From an uncultured Muribaculaceae bacterium (GTDB lineage Bacteria; Bacteroidota; Bacteroidia; Bacteroidales; Muribaculaceae), in the NCBI GenBank assembly GCA_910587475.1, contig CAJUMR010000029.1:1-33082 (forward strand): 33,082 bases of DNA, in the 5' to 3' direction. Shown here in pieces: positions 23,111-30,953 of the stretch; the first letter of the stretch is position 1; every line of letters begins with the position of its first letter. The translations under genes and the position numbers were made by a program. The notes below the pieces were generated by a model that had not been told where the DNA came from, searched no databases, and was given only the letters and a program-made list of their open reading frames with translations.

Positions 23111-24390
23111 GACTCTCGGGGAGAGGCTATGCTGATGCGGAGCTGGTCGGGATCGAGGTAGCGGCGCGACATTTCCCTGATAGTGTCGGGGTCGATAGTC
23201 GCCAGTGTTGCCTGCCGGGCTTCGAAATAGTTGTCGGGTATGCCGACCGATCGCTTGAGGATGTAATAGTCCATCATCGTCATCGGAGAGTCGAGTGTCG
23301 ATGCGAGATCCGACGCCACATTGAATTTGAGTCTGTTGAACTCGTCGTCGCTCAGCGGCTTGTCGACCATCTGACGCAGTTCGCTCTTTGTCTCCTCGAT
23401 CAAGGCTTCGGTGTAGCGGTCGTCACACTGTGCGGAGATCATCGTATATCCGCCCTCTCTTGCTCCGAGCAGTGCGGCCGAAATCCCGTAGGTATATCCT
23501 TTGTCTTCGCGTATATTGGTCATCAGACGGCTCCCGAAGTATCCGCCGAGAGCCGTTACTGTCATGCGCAGGGCATTGTAGTCGGGGTGAGTGCGTGGGA
23601 TCGCCGGGATCGACATCACCACGGCGCTCTGCAGCGACCCCGGTTTCGACACCACGGATGTGCCGGGCGCTTCGGCCGAGAACGGCAGGATTCTCATAGG
23701 TGAGGTGGCCTCTGACTTAGGTATGGTCTCGAGCAGACGGCAGAGTCTGTCGACCGTCGAAGGTGAGAATCTGCCGCACAGGTAGGCATGGATATGGCGT
23801 CCGTTAAGTATCCGACGGTGAAACTCAACAAGACTTTCGCGGTCGATCGCTTCGATCTCTTCGGGGGTGACCACTCGGCTTTCGGGATGTTGCTTTCCTG
23901 CGATCATGCGGTGATTGTCGGCCGATGCAAGGAAACTTACGCGGCTCAGGTTGAGTCGCTGTCGGGCCGCTCCTTTGCTGCGGATTATCTCGAATGCCTT
24001 CTGCGGGAACACGGGGCTTATGAGACTGTCTGTGAGTATCGGTGCGAGTGTGTCGAGTTTGCTTGTCAGGGCCGAAAGCTGTAGCGATGTGAAGTGGCCG
24101 GCCGCCCCGGAGTTGAGCCATGCACCGTTGTAGTCGATCAGGTCGGCGATAGCCTCGCTGTCGTTGTTGATGTTGCCTTCACGCATCAGTTCTGCCGCAA
24201 AAGTGGCCACACAGGGATTGTCGCAGTCCGATGCGCCGCCTTCAGCCACGATGTCGAGCCTGACCACATCCTGATCGCCGCCACACAGGCTGTGGAGCAC
24301 CAGACCGTTCGACAGCTCGATGCACTCTTCGGGTGCGATGCAGAGAGACCCGAATGGTCTCACTTCGGGAGCTTTCGTGCGGTCAAGCAT
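23107..24390 (-). CDS. M16-family (insulinase-like) protein lacking the zinc-binding motif
   Basis: A 427-residue protein with both M16 half-domains. The C-terminal half is well conserved: YNALRMTVTALGGYFGSRLMTNIREDKGYTYGI includes the Arg294/Tyr301 pair used in substrate binding. At the position of the catalytic HxxEH, the sequence reads FAAEL (residues 64-68, in VATFAAELMREG); both histidines are missing, so it should not bind catalytic zinc alone. No signal peptide is seen, so it is cytoplasmic as written. M16B peptidases of other bacteria can work as pairs with the zinc site in one subunit and the Arg/Tyr pair in the other, and this may be the second kind (inference). It starts 8 bases inside the end of kdsB and overlaps the MATE start by 4. 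Confidence 0.85.
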   Translation of the reverse strand: MLDRTKAPEVRPFGSLCIAPEECIELSNGLVLHSLCGGDQDVVRLDIVAEGGASDCDNPCVATFAAELMREGNINNDSEAIADLIDYNGAWLNSGAAGHFTSLQLSALTSKLDTLAPILTDSLISPVFPQKAFEIIRSKGAARQRLNLSRVSFLASADNHRMIAGKQHPESRVVTPEEIEAIDRESLVEFHRRILNGRHIHAYLCGRFSPSTVDRLCRLLETIPKSEATSPMRILPFSAEAPGTSVVSKPGSLQSAVVMSIPAIPRTHPDYNALRMTVTALGGYFGSRLMTNIREDKGYTYGISAALLGAREGGYTMISAQCDDRYTEALIEETKSELRQMVDKPLSDDEFNRLKFNVASDLASTLDSPMTMMDYYILKRSVGIPDNYFEARQATLATIDPDTIREMSRRYLDPDQLRISIASPRES

Positions 24391-25141
24391 TGTCGAGGGT
24401 TCTAAGATATTCGATAGCGGCTTTGAGATCGTCGGGTGTGTCGATGCCTATCGTCGGGCGGTCGGTGATGGCCACGCGTATCTTATAGCCGTTCTGGAGC
24501 CAGCGCAACTGTTCGAGCGACTCTGCCAGTTCGAGCGACGACTGCGGCAGGGCTGTGATTGCGTCGAGAGTCGAGGCGCGGTAGGCATATAGTCCGACAT
24601 GAGTGTGGAACTCGGCGTGATCGAGCCATTCCTGCCACGGATAATTGCGTACATACGGTATGATTGACCTCGAGAAATAGACCGCGTTGCTGTCGTTGTC
24701 CATTATCACTTTAGGCGTGTTGGGGTCGAAGAGTGCATCGAAGCCTCGCGACGGATCGAAATGGCGGGCAAGGGTGGCGATCTCCACGCTGGCGTCGTCG
24801 AAGCACCCTTTCAGCGATGCGATCTGCTCAGGGGCTATGAACGGCTCGTCGCCCTGTATGTTGATGATGACGTCGGCGTCAGATCCGACATTGGCGTAGG
24901 CTTCGCGGCATCGGTCTGTACCGCTGCGGTGTTCGGCCGAGGTCATTACTGCTTTACCGCCGAAAGCGGTCACAGCGTCGTAGATGCGGGAGTCATCTGT
25001 GGCCACGACAACATGGTCGAGTTCTTTGCAAGCCTGTCGGTAGACGCGTTCGATCATTGTCATGTCGCCGATCATGGCCAGTGGTTTGCCGGGGAAGCGG
25101 CTCGATGCATATCGGGCCGGAATTATGCCTATGAATTTCAT
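24383..25141 (-). CDS. kdsB: 3-deoxy-manno-octulosonate cytidylyltransferase (KdsB)
   Basis: A 252-residue cytoplasmic nucleotidyltransferase that makes CMP-Kdo from CTP and Kdo, needed for the lipopolysaccharide inner core. The CTP-binding start IIPARYASSRFPGKPL (residues 6-21), HRSGTDRCREA, the metal-binding INIQGDEPFI (QGDEP 96-100), VYFSRSIIPYVR, HVGLYAYRASTL and IGIDTPDDL are all present in the right order, and the length is normal. The gene overlaps the preceding nfeD by one base (TAATG) and the following M16-like gene by eight, so it is translationally coupled on both sides. Confidence 0.97.
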   Translation of the reverse strand: MKFIGIIPARYASSRFPGKPLAMIGDMTMIERVYRQACKELDHVVVATDDSRIYDAVTAFGGKAVMTSAEHRSGTDRCREAYANVGSDADVIINIQGDEPFIAPEQIASLKGCFDDASVEIATLARHFDPSRGFDALFDPNTPKVIMDNDSNAVYFSRSIIPYVRNYPWQEWLDHAEFHTHVGLYAYRASTLDAITALPQSSLELAESLEQLRWLQNGYKIRVAITDRPTIGIDTPDDLKAAIEYLRTLDNA

Positions 25142-26511
25142 TATTCTGTTGTTAATTGAGTTGGTTCGACATATAATTGGGCGTTCTCATAGCGCAGTAT
25201 GCGCACATGACTACCTGCAGCGATGAATGCTCCGGTCGACACTGCGTCGTAGACGTCTTCGCCGAGCAGTATCTTGCCGGCCGGTCGCATGTCGGTCATA
25301 GCCTTGGCGCGATGCCCGACAAAACGTGCCGGACTCATGTCTACGCCGATATATCCGTCCTTCACATCTTGTGTGAGCAGGAGTTCGGAGTGTTTGCGAA
25401 GAAATTTAGGGCCGTGGCGCGATGTGAGCCACCCGACGAGAGCGACGGCAGCCCCCAGGCCGACACCGACTATGATTATGGGCCGACCGATCGAGGCGAG
25501 GCTGAATTCTTCTGCCCCACCGTCGGGCACAATGGCCGCGCAGAGGGCGACAAGCACGGCGACGATGCCAGAAATACCGCAGATGCCGAAGCCAGGTATG
25601 ACAAACAGTTCGAACGCTATCAGCACCACACCGACTACAAGCATGATCACGATCCATGCCGCTATCGTGTGGGTGATGATCATCGGCAGGAAGTAAAGAC
25701 AAGTGGCGATCAGGGCCACGGCAGCCGCAAATCCGAGTCCGGGAGTATGCATCTCCATGTAAATGCCTCCGATGATCAGCATCACCAGCAGAGCTCTTAC
25801 GCCGGCATTGCTGAGGAAGCCGATGATGTCGTCGGTCAGGGTCGGTTGGTATGTGTCGATCGAGGCGTCGGCCATGTCGAGGCGTTCGAGCATTTCGTTG
25901 AGCGATGTGACCGTTCCGTCGGAAAACCCGGCATCAAGAGCTTCGGAGGTCGAAAAAGCTGTCACCTTTTCAGGGTTGACCATTGCGGCGGCTATGGTCG
26001 GGTCGCGGCGCCATTTAAGGGCGCTGTCGCCCGGGGCGGTCCATTTGCCGTGGTGTTCGGCGGTGCTACGCATAATCGAACTCATATAAGCCTGATATTT
26101 GTCGGGCATAGGTTGCCCTTGGCCGTCGACGACCGTTGCCGCCCCGATGCTCGATCCCGGAGTCATGAACACACTGTCGCAGGCAAGGGCTATCAGTGCG
26201 CCCGCTGAGGCAGCATTATGATCGATATAGGCCACCGTAGGCATCGGCATGCGCAGGAGCATTGTCCTGATCGAGTCGGCGGCGTCGAGCGCTCCCCCGT
26301 AGGTGTTCATTCTGACCACAAACAGATCGGCGTCGAGCTCGACAGCATGTTCGGCTGCGCTTCTGGTGTGTTGCCATGCACGGGCATCTATTTCGTCTTC
26401 AAGCGGAAGAACGACAACAACGGCGCCTCCGGTGACGGAGGCCGTGGCGTCGACCGGGTGCAGCAGCGCAAGCAATGTCGCCGCAACGATTGTCAGCAGT
26501 GTCTTGATCAT
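25141..26511 (-). CDS. NfeD-family membrane-bound serine protease (ClpP-class, long form)
   Basis: A 456-residue protein in three parts. After a signal or first membrane segment (residues 1-25) comes a ClpP-like domain with a Ser-Lys dyad: Ser102 in NAASAGALIALACDSVFM and Lys138 in MPDKYQAYMSS, corresponding to Ser97 and Lys138 of the archaeal 1510-N protease. Four or five transmembrane helices follow (about 235-365: ALLVMLIIGGIYMEM, AAVALIATCLYFLPMI, AAWIVIMLVVGVVLIAFELFVIPG, GISGIVAVLVALCAAIV). The C-terminal OB-fold NfeD domain spans about 390-450 (DGYIGVDM, PAGKILLGEDVYDAVSTG, GSHVRIL). The family cleaves membrane-associated proteins and often works beside a stomatin/flotillin, but none is encoded nearby. 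It overlaps the upstream flippase-like gene by 4 bases. Confidence 0.92.
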   Translation of the reverse strand: MIKTLLTIVAATLLALLHPVDATASVTGGAVVVVLPLEDEIDARAWQHTRSAAEHAVELDADLFVVRMNTYGGALDAADSIRTMLLRMPMPTVAYIDHNAASAGALIALACDSVFMTPGSSIGAATVVDGQGQPMPDKYQAYMSSIMRSTAEHHGKWTAPGDSALKWRRDPTIAAAMVNPEKVTAFSTSEALDAGFSDGTVTSLNEMLERLDMADASIDTYQPTLTDDIIGFLSNAGVRALLVMLIIGGIYMEMHTPGLGFAAAVALIATCLYFLPMIITHTIAAWIVIMLVVGVVLIAFELFVIPGFGICGISGIVAVLVALCAAIVPDGGAEEFSLASIGRPIIIVGVGLGAAVALVGWLTSRHGPKFLRKHSELLLTQDVKDGYIGVDMSPARFVGHRAKAMTDMRPAGKILLGEDVYDAVSTGAFIAAGSHVRILRYENAQLYVEPTQLTTE

Positions 26512-27545
26512 GATTTAAGTTTGTGGGATTGGCGTTTTGAAAAATAGGACGGAAGCAGACAGCATCCGGCGATAAGATAGATATAGTAGCTGAGTACGCG
26601 CCAAAGCAGGGCGAGAACAAGAGCGATGCTTACATTGCCGATAAGATCGCCGTAATAATTGGTGAAAAGCCATTCGCTGATGCCGCTTCCTCCGGGGGTA
26701 GGGCTGACCATAAGCACGACCCACACTACAAACTGACGTCCGAACACAAGAAGTCCTGATGCTGCCGGCACGAAGCCCCAGAACAAAGCGTTGACCACAA
26801 GATACCGCGAGAACCATGATACGACCGTTGCGCCGAACACCTTCATCCACCATCGTTTCGAAGCCTGTTTGACAAAAGTAGAGGTTTCGAGCATGTTGCC
26901 GGTTGTACGGTCGATGGCGTGTTGCCACCGGCGTAGAGGCTTGAAAGAGAAAAGCTTGTGAAGCAGACGCGCCACGGCCTCGGGGCGCGCTATAATGCCG
27001 CAGAACAGTATCGACGTCCACACGACTATGCCGGCATAGACGATCCAGAACACGATCTGTATGCCGTCGATCAATGTCTGGGACTCGGCTGCTCCGAAAA
27101 GTTCGTCGTTGGGGAGAAGCAGAACGAGTATCGGACAGAACACGACGAAAAACAATTCGTCGAGAAACAACGTGGTGAGTGTCAGCGTTGTGGCGCGACC
27201 TACGTTGATGCCCTCGCGGTTGAGATAGAACACAGCTAACGCACTACCTCCGACGACCGACGGGGTGATGGCCGATGTGAACGCGCACATGAGATCGACC
27301 TTGACCGCACGGCTCCACGACAGATCTCCGCCTGCAATGGTGTGGAAGCGCCACGACAACCCGAAGTCGCGGCCGATGACAAATATGAATGCCGCAACGA
27401 TGGCGACTGCCATCTGCCATGTGAATTCGAAGTGTGAGAACACGGCCGGATTGAATTCGTCGTGAAAAAGCCATGCGACTGCTCCCAGACCGATGACGAT
27501 CGGCAGAAGCATCTTCCAAAGCGTTTTTGACAATTCTTTGGCCAT
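26508..27545 (-). CDS. Flippase-like/lysylphosphatidylglycerol synthase TM-region protein (UPF0104)
   Basis: A 345-residue inner-membrane protein with about eight transmembrane helices (for example WKMLLPIVIGLGAVAWLF at 10-28 and MAVAIVAAFIFVIG at 45-58). GRDFGLSWRFHTIAGGDLSWSRAVKVDLMCAFTSAITPSVVGGSALAVFYLNREG is the family signature, with the conserved helix-breaking TP and GG. TLFLDELFFVV and MVSPTPGGSGISEWLF are also typical. Related proteins are the membrane half of MprF and AglD/YbhN-type proteins; a role in moving or modifying lipids is assumed from the family. No lysyl-transferase domain is fused. It is the second gene of the operon, 24 bases after the ThiE-like gene. Confidence 0.88.
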   Translation of the reverse strand: MAKELSKTLWKMLLPIVIGLGAVAWLFHDEFNPAVFSHFEFTWQMAVAIVAAFIFVIGRDFGLSWRFHTIAGGDLSWSRAVKVDLMCAFTSAITPSVVGGSALAVFYLNREGINVGRATTLTLTTLFLDELFFVVFCPILVLLLPNDELFGAAESQTLIDGIQIVFWIVYAGIVVWTSILFCGIIARPEAVARLLHKLFSFKPLRRWQHAIDRTTGNMLETSTFVKQASKRWWMKVFGATVVSWFSRYLVVNALFWGFVPAASGLLVFGRQFVVWVVLMVSPTPGGSGISEWLFTNYYGDLIGNVSIALVLALLWRVLSYYIYLIAGCCLLPSYFSKRQSHKLKS

Positions 27546-27569
27546 AGTTCCTGGTTGTGTTGCTGTGGG

Positions 27570-28160
27570 TTATTTATTGTTGCTGAGAGTCGACAGCATG
27601 AGCTCGGTTTCTTTGATCGGATCTTTAGCCTCGATCAGCGGTTTGCCGGTGGCGATGCCCGACACTCCGGCGGCCATGTAGATCAATGCGTCTTCGGGTG
27701 AGATGTCGCCGGTTGCGACGATCGGTGTCTCTATGCCTGCATCTCTGACGGTCGACACAAGTTCGGCGATTTCGCCGACTGCCATGTCGGAAGGTAGGGT
27801 TACATAATCGATATCGGCAGAGCGGAGAGCCATAACGGCGGCAGCGCTCGCCACTTCGACGCCGATCACAGCTTCCGGCCCGAGTTCTTCCCTGATGGCG
27901 GCAGCCGACTTGTCGGTCACCGATGTGAGGTGCACACCGTGGAGACCAAGTTCCTTGGCCAGTTCATGGCGGTCTTCGATCATCAGGAATGCAGCCGCGT
28001 CGCGGCAGAGCGCGATGATGTCGGCCGACATGGTTTTGATATCTTCGTCTGTGAGGTCGGGCAAGTGGAGCTGGATCCATCTGCAGCCGCCTTCAATGGC
28101 CATCTGTACGGTCTCTGCGACAGAGTAGCGCTCGTTGGTTTGTGCAATGAATTGTAACAT
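27570..28160 (-). CDS. ThiE-like TIM-barrel protein, probably not a canonical thiamine-phosphate synthase
   Basis: A 196-residue (beta/alpha) barrel: MLQFIAQTNE (first strand), GGCRWIQLHLPD, AAAFLMIEDRHELAKELGLHGVHL, AVIGVEVASAAAVMAL, IDYVTLPSDM, TPIVATGDISPEDALIYMAAGVSGIATGKPL. The order and spacing are those of ThiE/TenI. The diagnostic residues are not: the QxR(E/Q)K motif is QLHLPD, the NDR motif is EDR, HLGQ is HLTS, and the GPxxxTxTK strand is absent. I see no thiamine genes near it. It may be a TenI-like or repurposed phosphosugar-binding barrel. It is the first gene of the six-gene envelope operon, and its ATG lies almost at the predicted transcription start. Confidence 0.75.
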   Translation of the reverse strand: MLQFIAQTNERYSVAETVQMAIEGGCRWIQLHLPDLTDEDIKTMSADIIALCRDAAAFLMIEDRHELAKELGLHGVHLTSVTDKSAAAIREELGPEAVIGVEVASAAAVMALRSADIDYVTLPSDMAVGEIAELVSTVRDAGIETPIVATGDISPEDALIYMAAGVSGIATGKPLIEAKDPIKETELMLSTLSNNK

Positions 28161-28167
28161 AACGATG

Positions 28168-28198
28168 CAAATTTAATAACATTATCGTTCATATCAAA
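28168..28198 (-). promoter_or_regulatory. Near-perfect promoter of the six-gene envelope operon
   Basis: On the minus strand TTTG (28198-28195) is followed after exactly 19 bases by TAAATTTG (28175-28168), a full match to the Bacteroidota consensus. The ATG of the first gene begins at 28160, only seven bases past the -7 element. The mRNA should therefore have a leader of a few bases or none. Confidence 0.85.
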
Positions 28199-28307
28199 CA
28201 ATGCAGCGGTCTAATCAGCCGACTCAGTCGATCATTTTTTTGTTGCCGCCGATGAGCAAAATAATGTTTTTGTCTGTTACTAATGTAATAATGTTTATAA
28301 TGTGATT

Positions 28308-28943
28308 ATGATAAAGAAAATGCTTCTTGCCGCAGCAGTGGCAGCTGTTCCGGTAGCCTTGCAGGCTCAGAGTTCATCATATTTCGGCGCACGTCTGTCA
28401 TTTGATGTCACCCATCCTGCCGGATGTAACGACGGCATCAACAACGGATCGGGCTTCACCCTGACAGGCATCTACAACATGCGTGTCGGTCAGCATGTCT
28501 ATTTTGAACCCGGTGTCGGCGTGTTTTATAACACGATGGGCATCAGGCCTGTCGAATATCGCGATCAGTTGTTCGACGGTTCGGTGCGTAATTTCGGATT
28601 GCGCATACCGCTCAATGTCGGCTATCGCTTCAGTTTGTTCGACAATTTCGATCTGTCGGCTTTCACTGGCCCGTGGTTCAATGTCAATCTGAGCACAAAG
28701 GCTCATCTGCAGCCTAATTTCGAAAGCCCCGATCCTGTGTCATCGCCGAGTCTGTTTGACTATGGGTGGCACCGTTTCGACATGCAGTGGGGATTTGGCA
28801 TTGCGGCTACATATGCCTCGCACTATTATATAGCTGTCACCGGCGGCATCGGTGTGTCGTCGATGGCCACATTCTCAGACCTTGACGGCAAGCACCGCTT
28901 GCGCCGTAATACTGTGAGCATCACCGTAGGCTATAATTTTTAA
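28308..28943 (+). CDS. Predicted outer-membrane beta-barrel protein (PorT/OMP_b-brl-like)
   Basis: A 211-residue exported protein with signal MIKKMLLAAAVAAVPVALQAQ. The ATG at 28308 was chosen over an in-frame GTG six bases earlier. After the signal come the strands SSYFGARLSFDVTHP, GSGFTLTGIYNMRVGQHVYFEPGVGVFYN, RNFGLRIPLNVGYRFSLFDNFDLSAFTGPWFNVNL, FDMQWGFGIAATYASHYYIAVTGGIGVSS and the terminal NTVSITVGYNF. This is the usual eight-stranded OMP_b-brl_2 pattern, with a final aromatic residue. The function is unknown. It ends inside a terminator hairpin shared with the convergent FNT gene. I could not find a consensus -7 element upstream; the region is AT-rich. Confidence 0.8.
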   Translation: MIKKMLLAAAVAAVPVALQAQSSSYFGARLSFDVTHPAGCNDGINNGSGFTLTGIYNMRVGQHVYFEPGVGVFYNTMGIRPVEYRDQLFDGSVRNFGLRIPLNVGYRFSLFDNFDLSAFTGPWFNVNLSTKAHLQPNFESPDPVSSPSLFDYGWHRFDMQWGFGIAATYASHYYIAVTGGIGVSSMATFSDLDGKHRLRRNTVSITVGYNF

Positions 28944-28969
28944 GGCGCGGTTTCATACCCCGCGCCTTA
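28941..28969. terminator. Bidirectional terminator overlapping the beta-barrel stop codon
   Basis: TAAGGCGCGG (28941-28950) pairs perfectly with CCGCGCCTTA (28960-28969) around a nine-base loop. The TAA stop of the plus-strand gene is the outermost part of the left arm. The convergent minus-strand gene ends six bases beyond the right arm. Confidence 0.8.
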
Positions 28970-28974
28970 GCAGG

Positions 28975-29751
28975 TCAACGGCGTTTGAGATAGAGCATCG
29001 CGTGAGGCATGCCGACAAACAGTGCGCCTCCGACGATGTTGCCGAGAGTCGCCGGTAAAAGGTTGTCGGTGAGGAATGCCATGATGCCGACTTCGGCGCC
29101 TTGCATCATGCCGAGCGGAATGAAAAACATGTTGGCGATGCAGTGTTCATACCCGAGCACCACAAATGCCATTACCGGCACCCAGCAGCCGAGCATCTTT
29201 TCGGCGAGACGTCGGCCCGACATTGCCAGCCACACGGCAAGACATACACACCAGTTGGCTCCTATGCCGCGTAGAAAAACGACGTGCCACGGCAGATTGA
29301 CCTTAGTCTCGGCGACGCGGACTATGGCTGACCGATAGGGTTCGCCGTCGGTCAACCCCGACAGATAGACGAGCAACCATGCAAAGGCCAAAGCGCCGAT
29401 GAAGTTGCCGATATAGACGATCGTCCAGTTGCGCACGACCTGCCCGATGCCGTAGTGGCGGTTCATGAATGCGGGTATCAGCGTGGCGTTGTTTCCGGTG
29501 AACAGTTCGCCGCCAAGCACAACAATCAGTATCAGGCCTATTGGGAAAACACATCCGCTGATGATCTTCTGCAGCGCTGCCGGAGACTCCGGGAAACCAT
29601 ATCCGGCGATCAGCGACAATGCGCCGCCAAGAGCGATATAGGCGCCGGCCATGATGCTTAGGGGCAGTAGGCGCGATGTGTTGATACTTGTCTTCTTGAC
29701 GCCGCTTTCGACTGCGGCCTCGATTACTTCCGTAGGATTTTTTACAGGCAT
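28975..29751 (-). CDS. Formate/nitrite transporter (FNT) family channel
   Basis: A 258-residue inner-membrane protein with six transmembrane helices, expected to form a pentamer of channels for small monovalent acids such as formate, nitrite or hydrosulfide. FNT signatures are present: LLPLSIMAGAYIALGGALS, GGELFTGNNATLIPAF, WTIVYIGNFIGALA, GIGANWCVCLAVWLAM and LGYEHCIANMFFIPLG. The pore His203 and the conserved Lys150 of the vestibule match those of FocA. The ion carried cannot be decided from sequence; no pyruvate formate-lyase, nitrite reductase or sulfite reductase gene lies nearby. The gene follows the EEP gene by 12 bases, as the last of the rhomboid operon. Confidence 0.93.
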   Translation of the reverse strand: MPVKNPTEVIEAAVESGVKKTSINTSRLLPLSIMAGAYIALGGALSLIAGYGFPESPAALQKIISGCVFPIGLILIVVLGGELFTGNNATLIPAFMNRHYGIGQVVRNWTIVYIGNFIGALAFAWLLVYLSGLTDGEPYRSAIVRVAETKVNLPWHVVFLRGIGANWCVCLAVWLAMSGRRLAEKMLGCWVPVMAFVVLGYEHCIANMFFIPLGMMQGAEVGIMAFLTDNLLPATLGNIVGGALFVGMPHAMLYLKRR

Positions 29752-29763
29752 TGTGGTCGATGA

Positions 29764-30897
29764 TTATTGATTGGTCATTTCAAATGTTGCTGTCACAGGA
29801 TAGTGGTCCGACGATTTTATATCGCCGCGTTTCATGCTGATAGGGCGCATGTCGCCGCGGTAGAGGATATGGTCTATGCGAAAATAGAAGCCTCCGGAAT
29901 TGTAGGTGATCATCGGCCCGAAGCCCACCTCCGGATACACTTCTTTGAAGTGTTCGCCGGCAAGCAGTCTCAGTGGATAGCTGCCTGGCACATCGTTGAA
30001 ATCGCCGCAGACGATCACGTTGGGTCCTCCGTACTTTTTGATATACTTGATAAGTTCTTCGGTGTCGGTCGTGCGTATTGGCCCGGCTATGCGGATTTTG
30101 TTGATCAGATGCGATTTCATTTGTGAGATCTCATGCTCGCTGCCTTTCAGATGAGTCAGTTTTGCAAACATTTCGCGGTCTTCGCTCACCAGCGAGAACG
30201 ATTGCAGGTGGATGTCGAATATCGTCACTTTCCGGCCTTTGATTTCGGCGCGGAAGCAGCCGATGTTGGCGGCGCCGGGCTCTTTGCTGTGTACATAGCC
30301 GGTCTGCACAGGCTCTACCGGAAATTTCGAAAATATGGCTTGCGATTCGTTGCTGTAGAACACGTAGGGATACTGACAGTGGAGCGAATCGATCTGTGAT
30401 GCCGTCAGGTGGATGCTCTGTGAGGTGTGGAGTGTGCGCATCTCCTGAAGGCACACTATGTCGGGATCCTCCTTGAGTATGTAGCTGATCGTCGGGTTGA
30501 CGTCGCCATAGTACTGTTTGTTCTGGTCCTGCAGTCCGAGCACGTTGTAGCTCATCAGTGTGAATGTTTCGGCGTCGTCTGCGACTTTCTGAGGCAGATG
30601 GAGCGGGCAGTAATCCAGTATCGAAGGCAGTGAAGCGATCATCGGCAGCACGATGATCGGTGATATCTTTATTCTGACAGCGATTGTTATGACGAGCATA
30701 ATAACGGCTGCAGCGAGCCATATCGGGAAAGTCATCGCCACAACAGGAGCCGTGGGGTGGGCGATAGGGTTGATGGCGCCCGCGTAGGCCGAGGCGGCCA
30801 GACCGCATCCGACGACAAGATTGACTGCTGTCAGAGCAGCTGTGATTATGCGGTGGATCACCGATGTTGACGCTTGTTCCTTTATCTTTGCCCTCAT
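29764..30897 (-). CDS. Membrane-anchored endonuclease/exonuclease/phosphatase (EEP) family protein
   Basis: A 377-residue protein. Residues about 15-95 hold three hydrophobic helices (ITAALTAVNLVVGCGLAASAYAG, VVAMTFPIWLAAAVIMLVITIAV, IIVLPMIASL). The EEP domain follows with all its metal and catalytic motifs: MSYNVLGL (Asn118), IVCLQEM (Glu152), IFDIHLQSF (Asp228, His230), VCGDFNDVPGS (Asp299, Asn301), RIDHILYRG (Asp342, His343) and SSDHYPV (Asp364, His365). It should be an active Mg-dependent phosphodiesterase or phosphatase. The membrane anchor suggests a lipid-linked or periplasmic substrate rather than DNA (inference). It follows the second rhomboid gene in the same operon, an arrangement I recall from other Bacteroidales. 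Confidence 0.92.
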   Translation of the reverse strand: MRAKIKEQASTSVIHRIITAALTAVNLVVGCGLAASAYAGAINPIAHPTAPVVAMTFPIWLAAAVIMLVITIAVRIKISPIIVLPMIASLPSILDYCPLHLPQKVADDAETFTLMSYNVLGLQDQNKQYYGDVNPTISYILKEDPDIVCLQEMRTLHTSQSIHLTASQIDSLHCQYPYVFYSNESQAIFSKFPVEPVQTGYVHSKEPGAANIGCFRAEIKGRKVTIFDIHLQSFSLVSEDREMFAKLTHLKGSEHEISQMKSHLINKIRIAGPIRTTDTEELIKYIKKYGGPNVIVCGDFNDVPGSYPLRLLAGEHFKEVYPEVGFGPMITYNSGGFYFRIDHILYRGDMRPISMKRGDIKSSDHYPVTATFEMTNQ

Positions 30898-30953
30898 GAT
30901 TGTTGTTCAGTGTTTGTTTTGGGTTGTCGCCTTGTTGTAATTCGCGCGGATGT

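Noticed and set aside
25177..26208. A 343-codon plus-strand frame opposite the NfeD gene
   Set aside because: The product is rich in Asp, His and Gly with no hydrophobic core or known motif. The opposite strand carries a clear NfeD protease.
28161..28301. A TPP riboswitch upstream of the ThiE-like gene
   Set aside because: The promoter ends seven bases before the start codon, leaving no room for an aptamer, and no CUGAGA or similar conserved core is visible.
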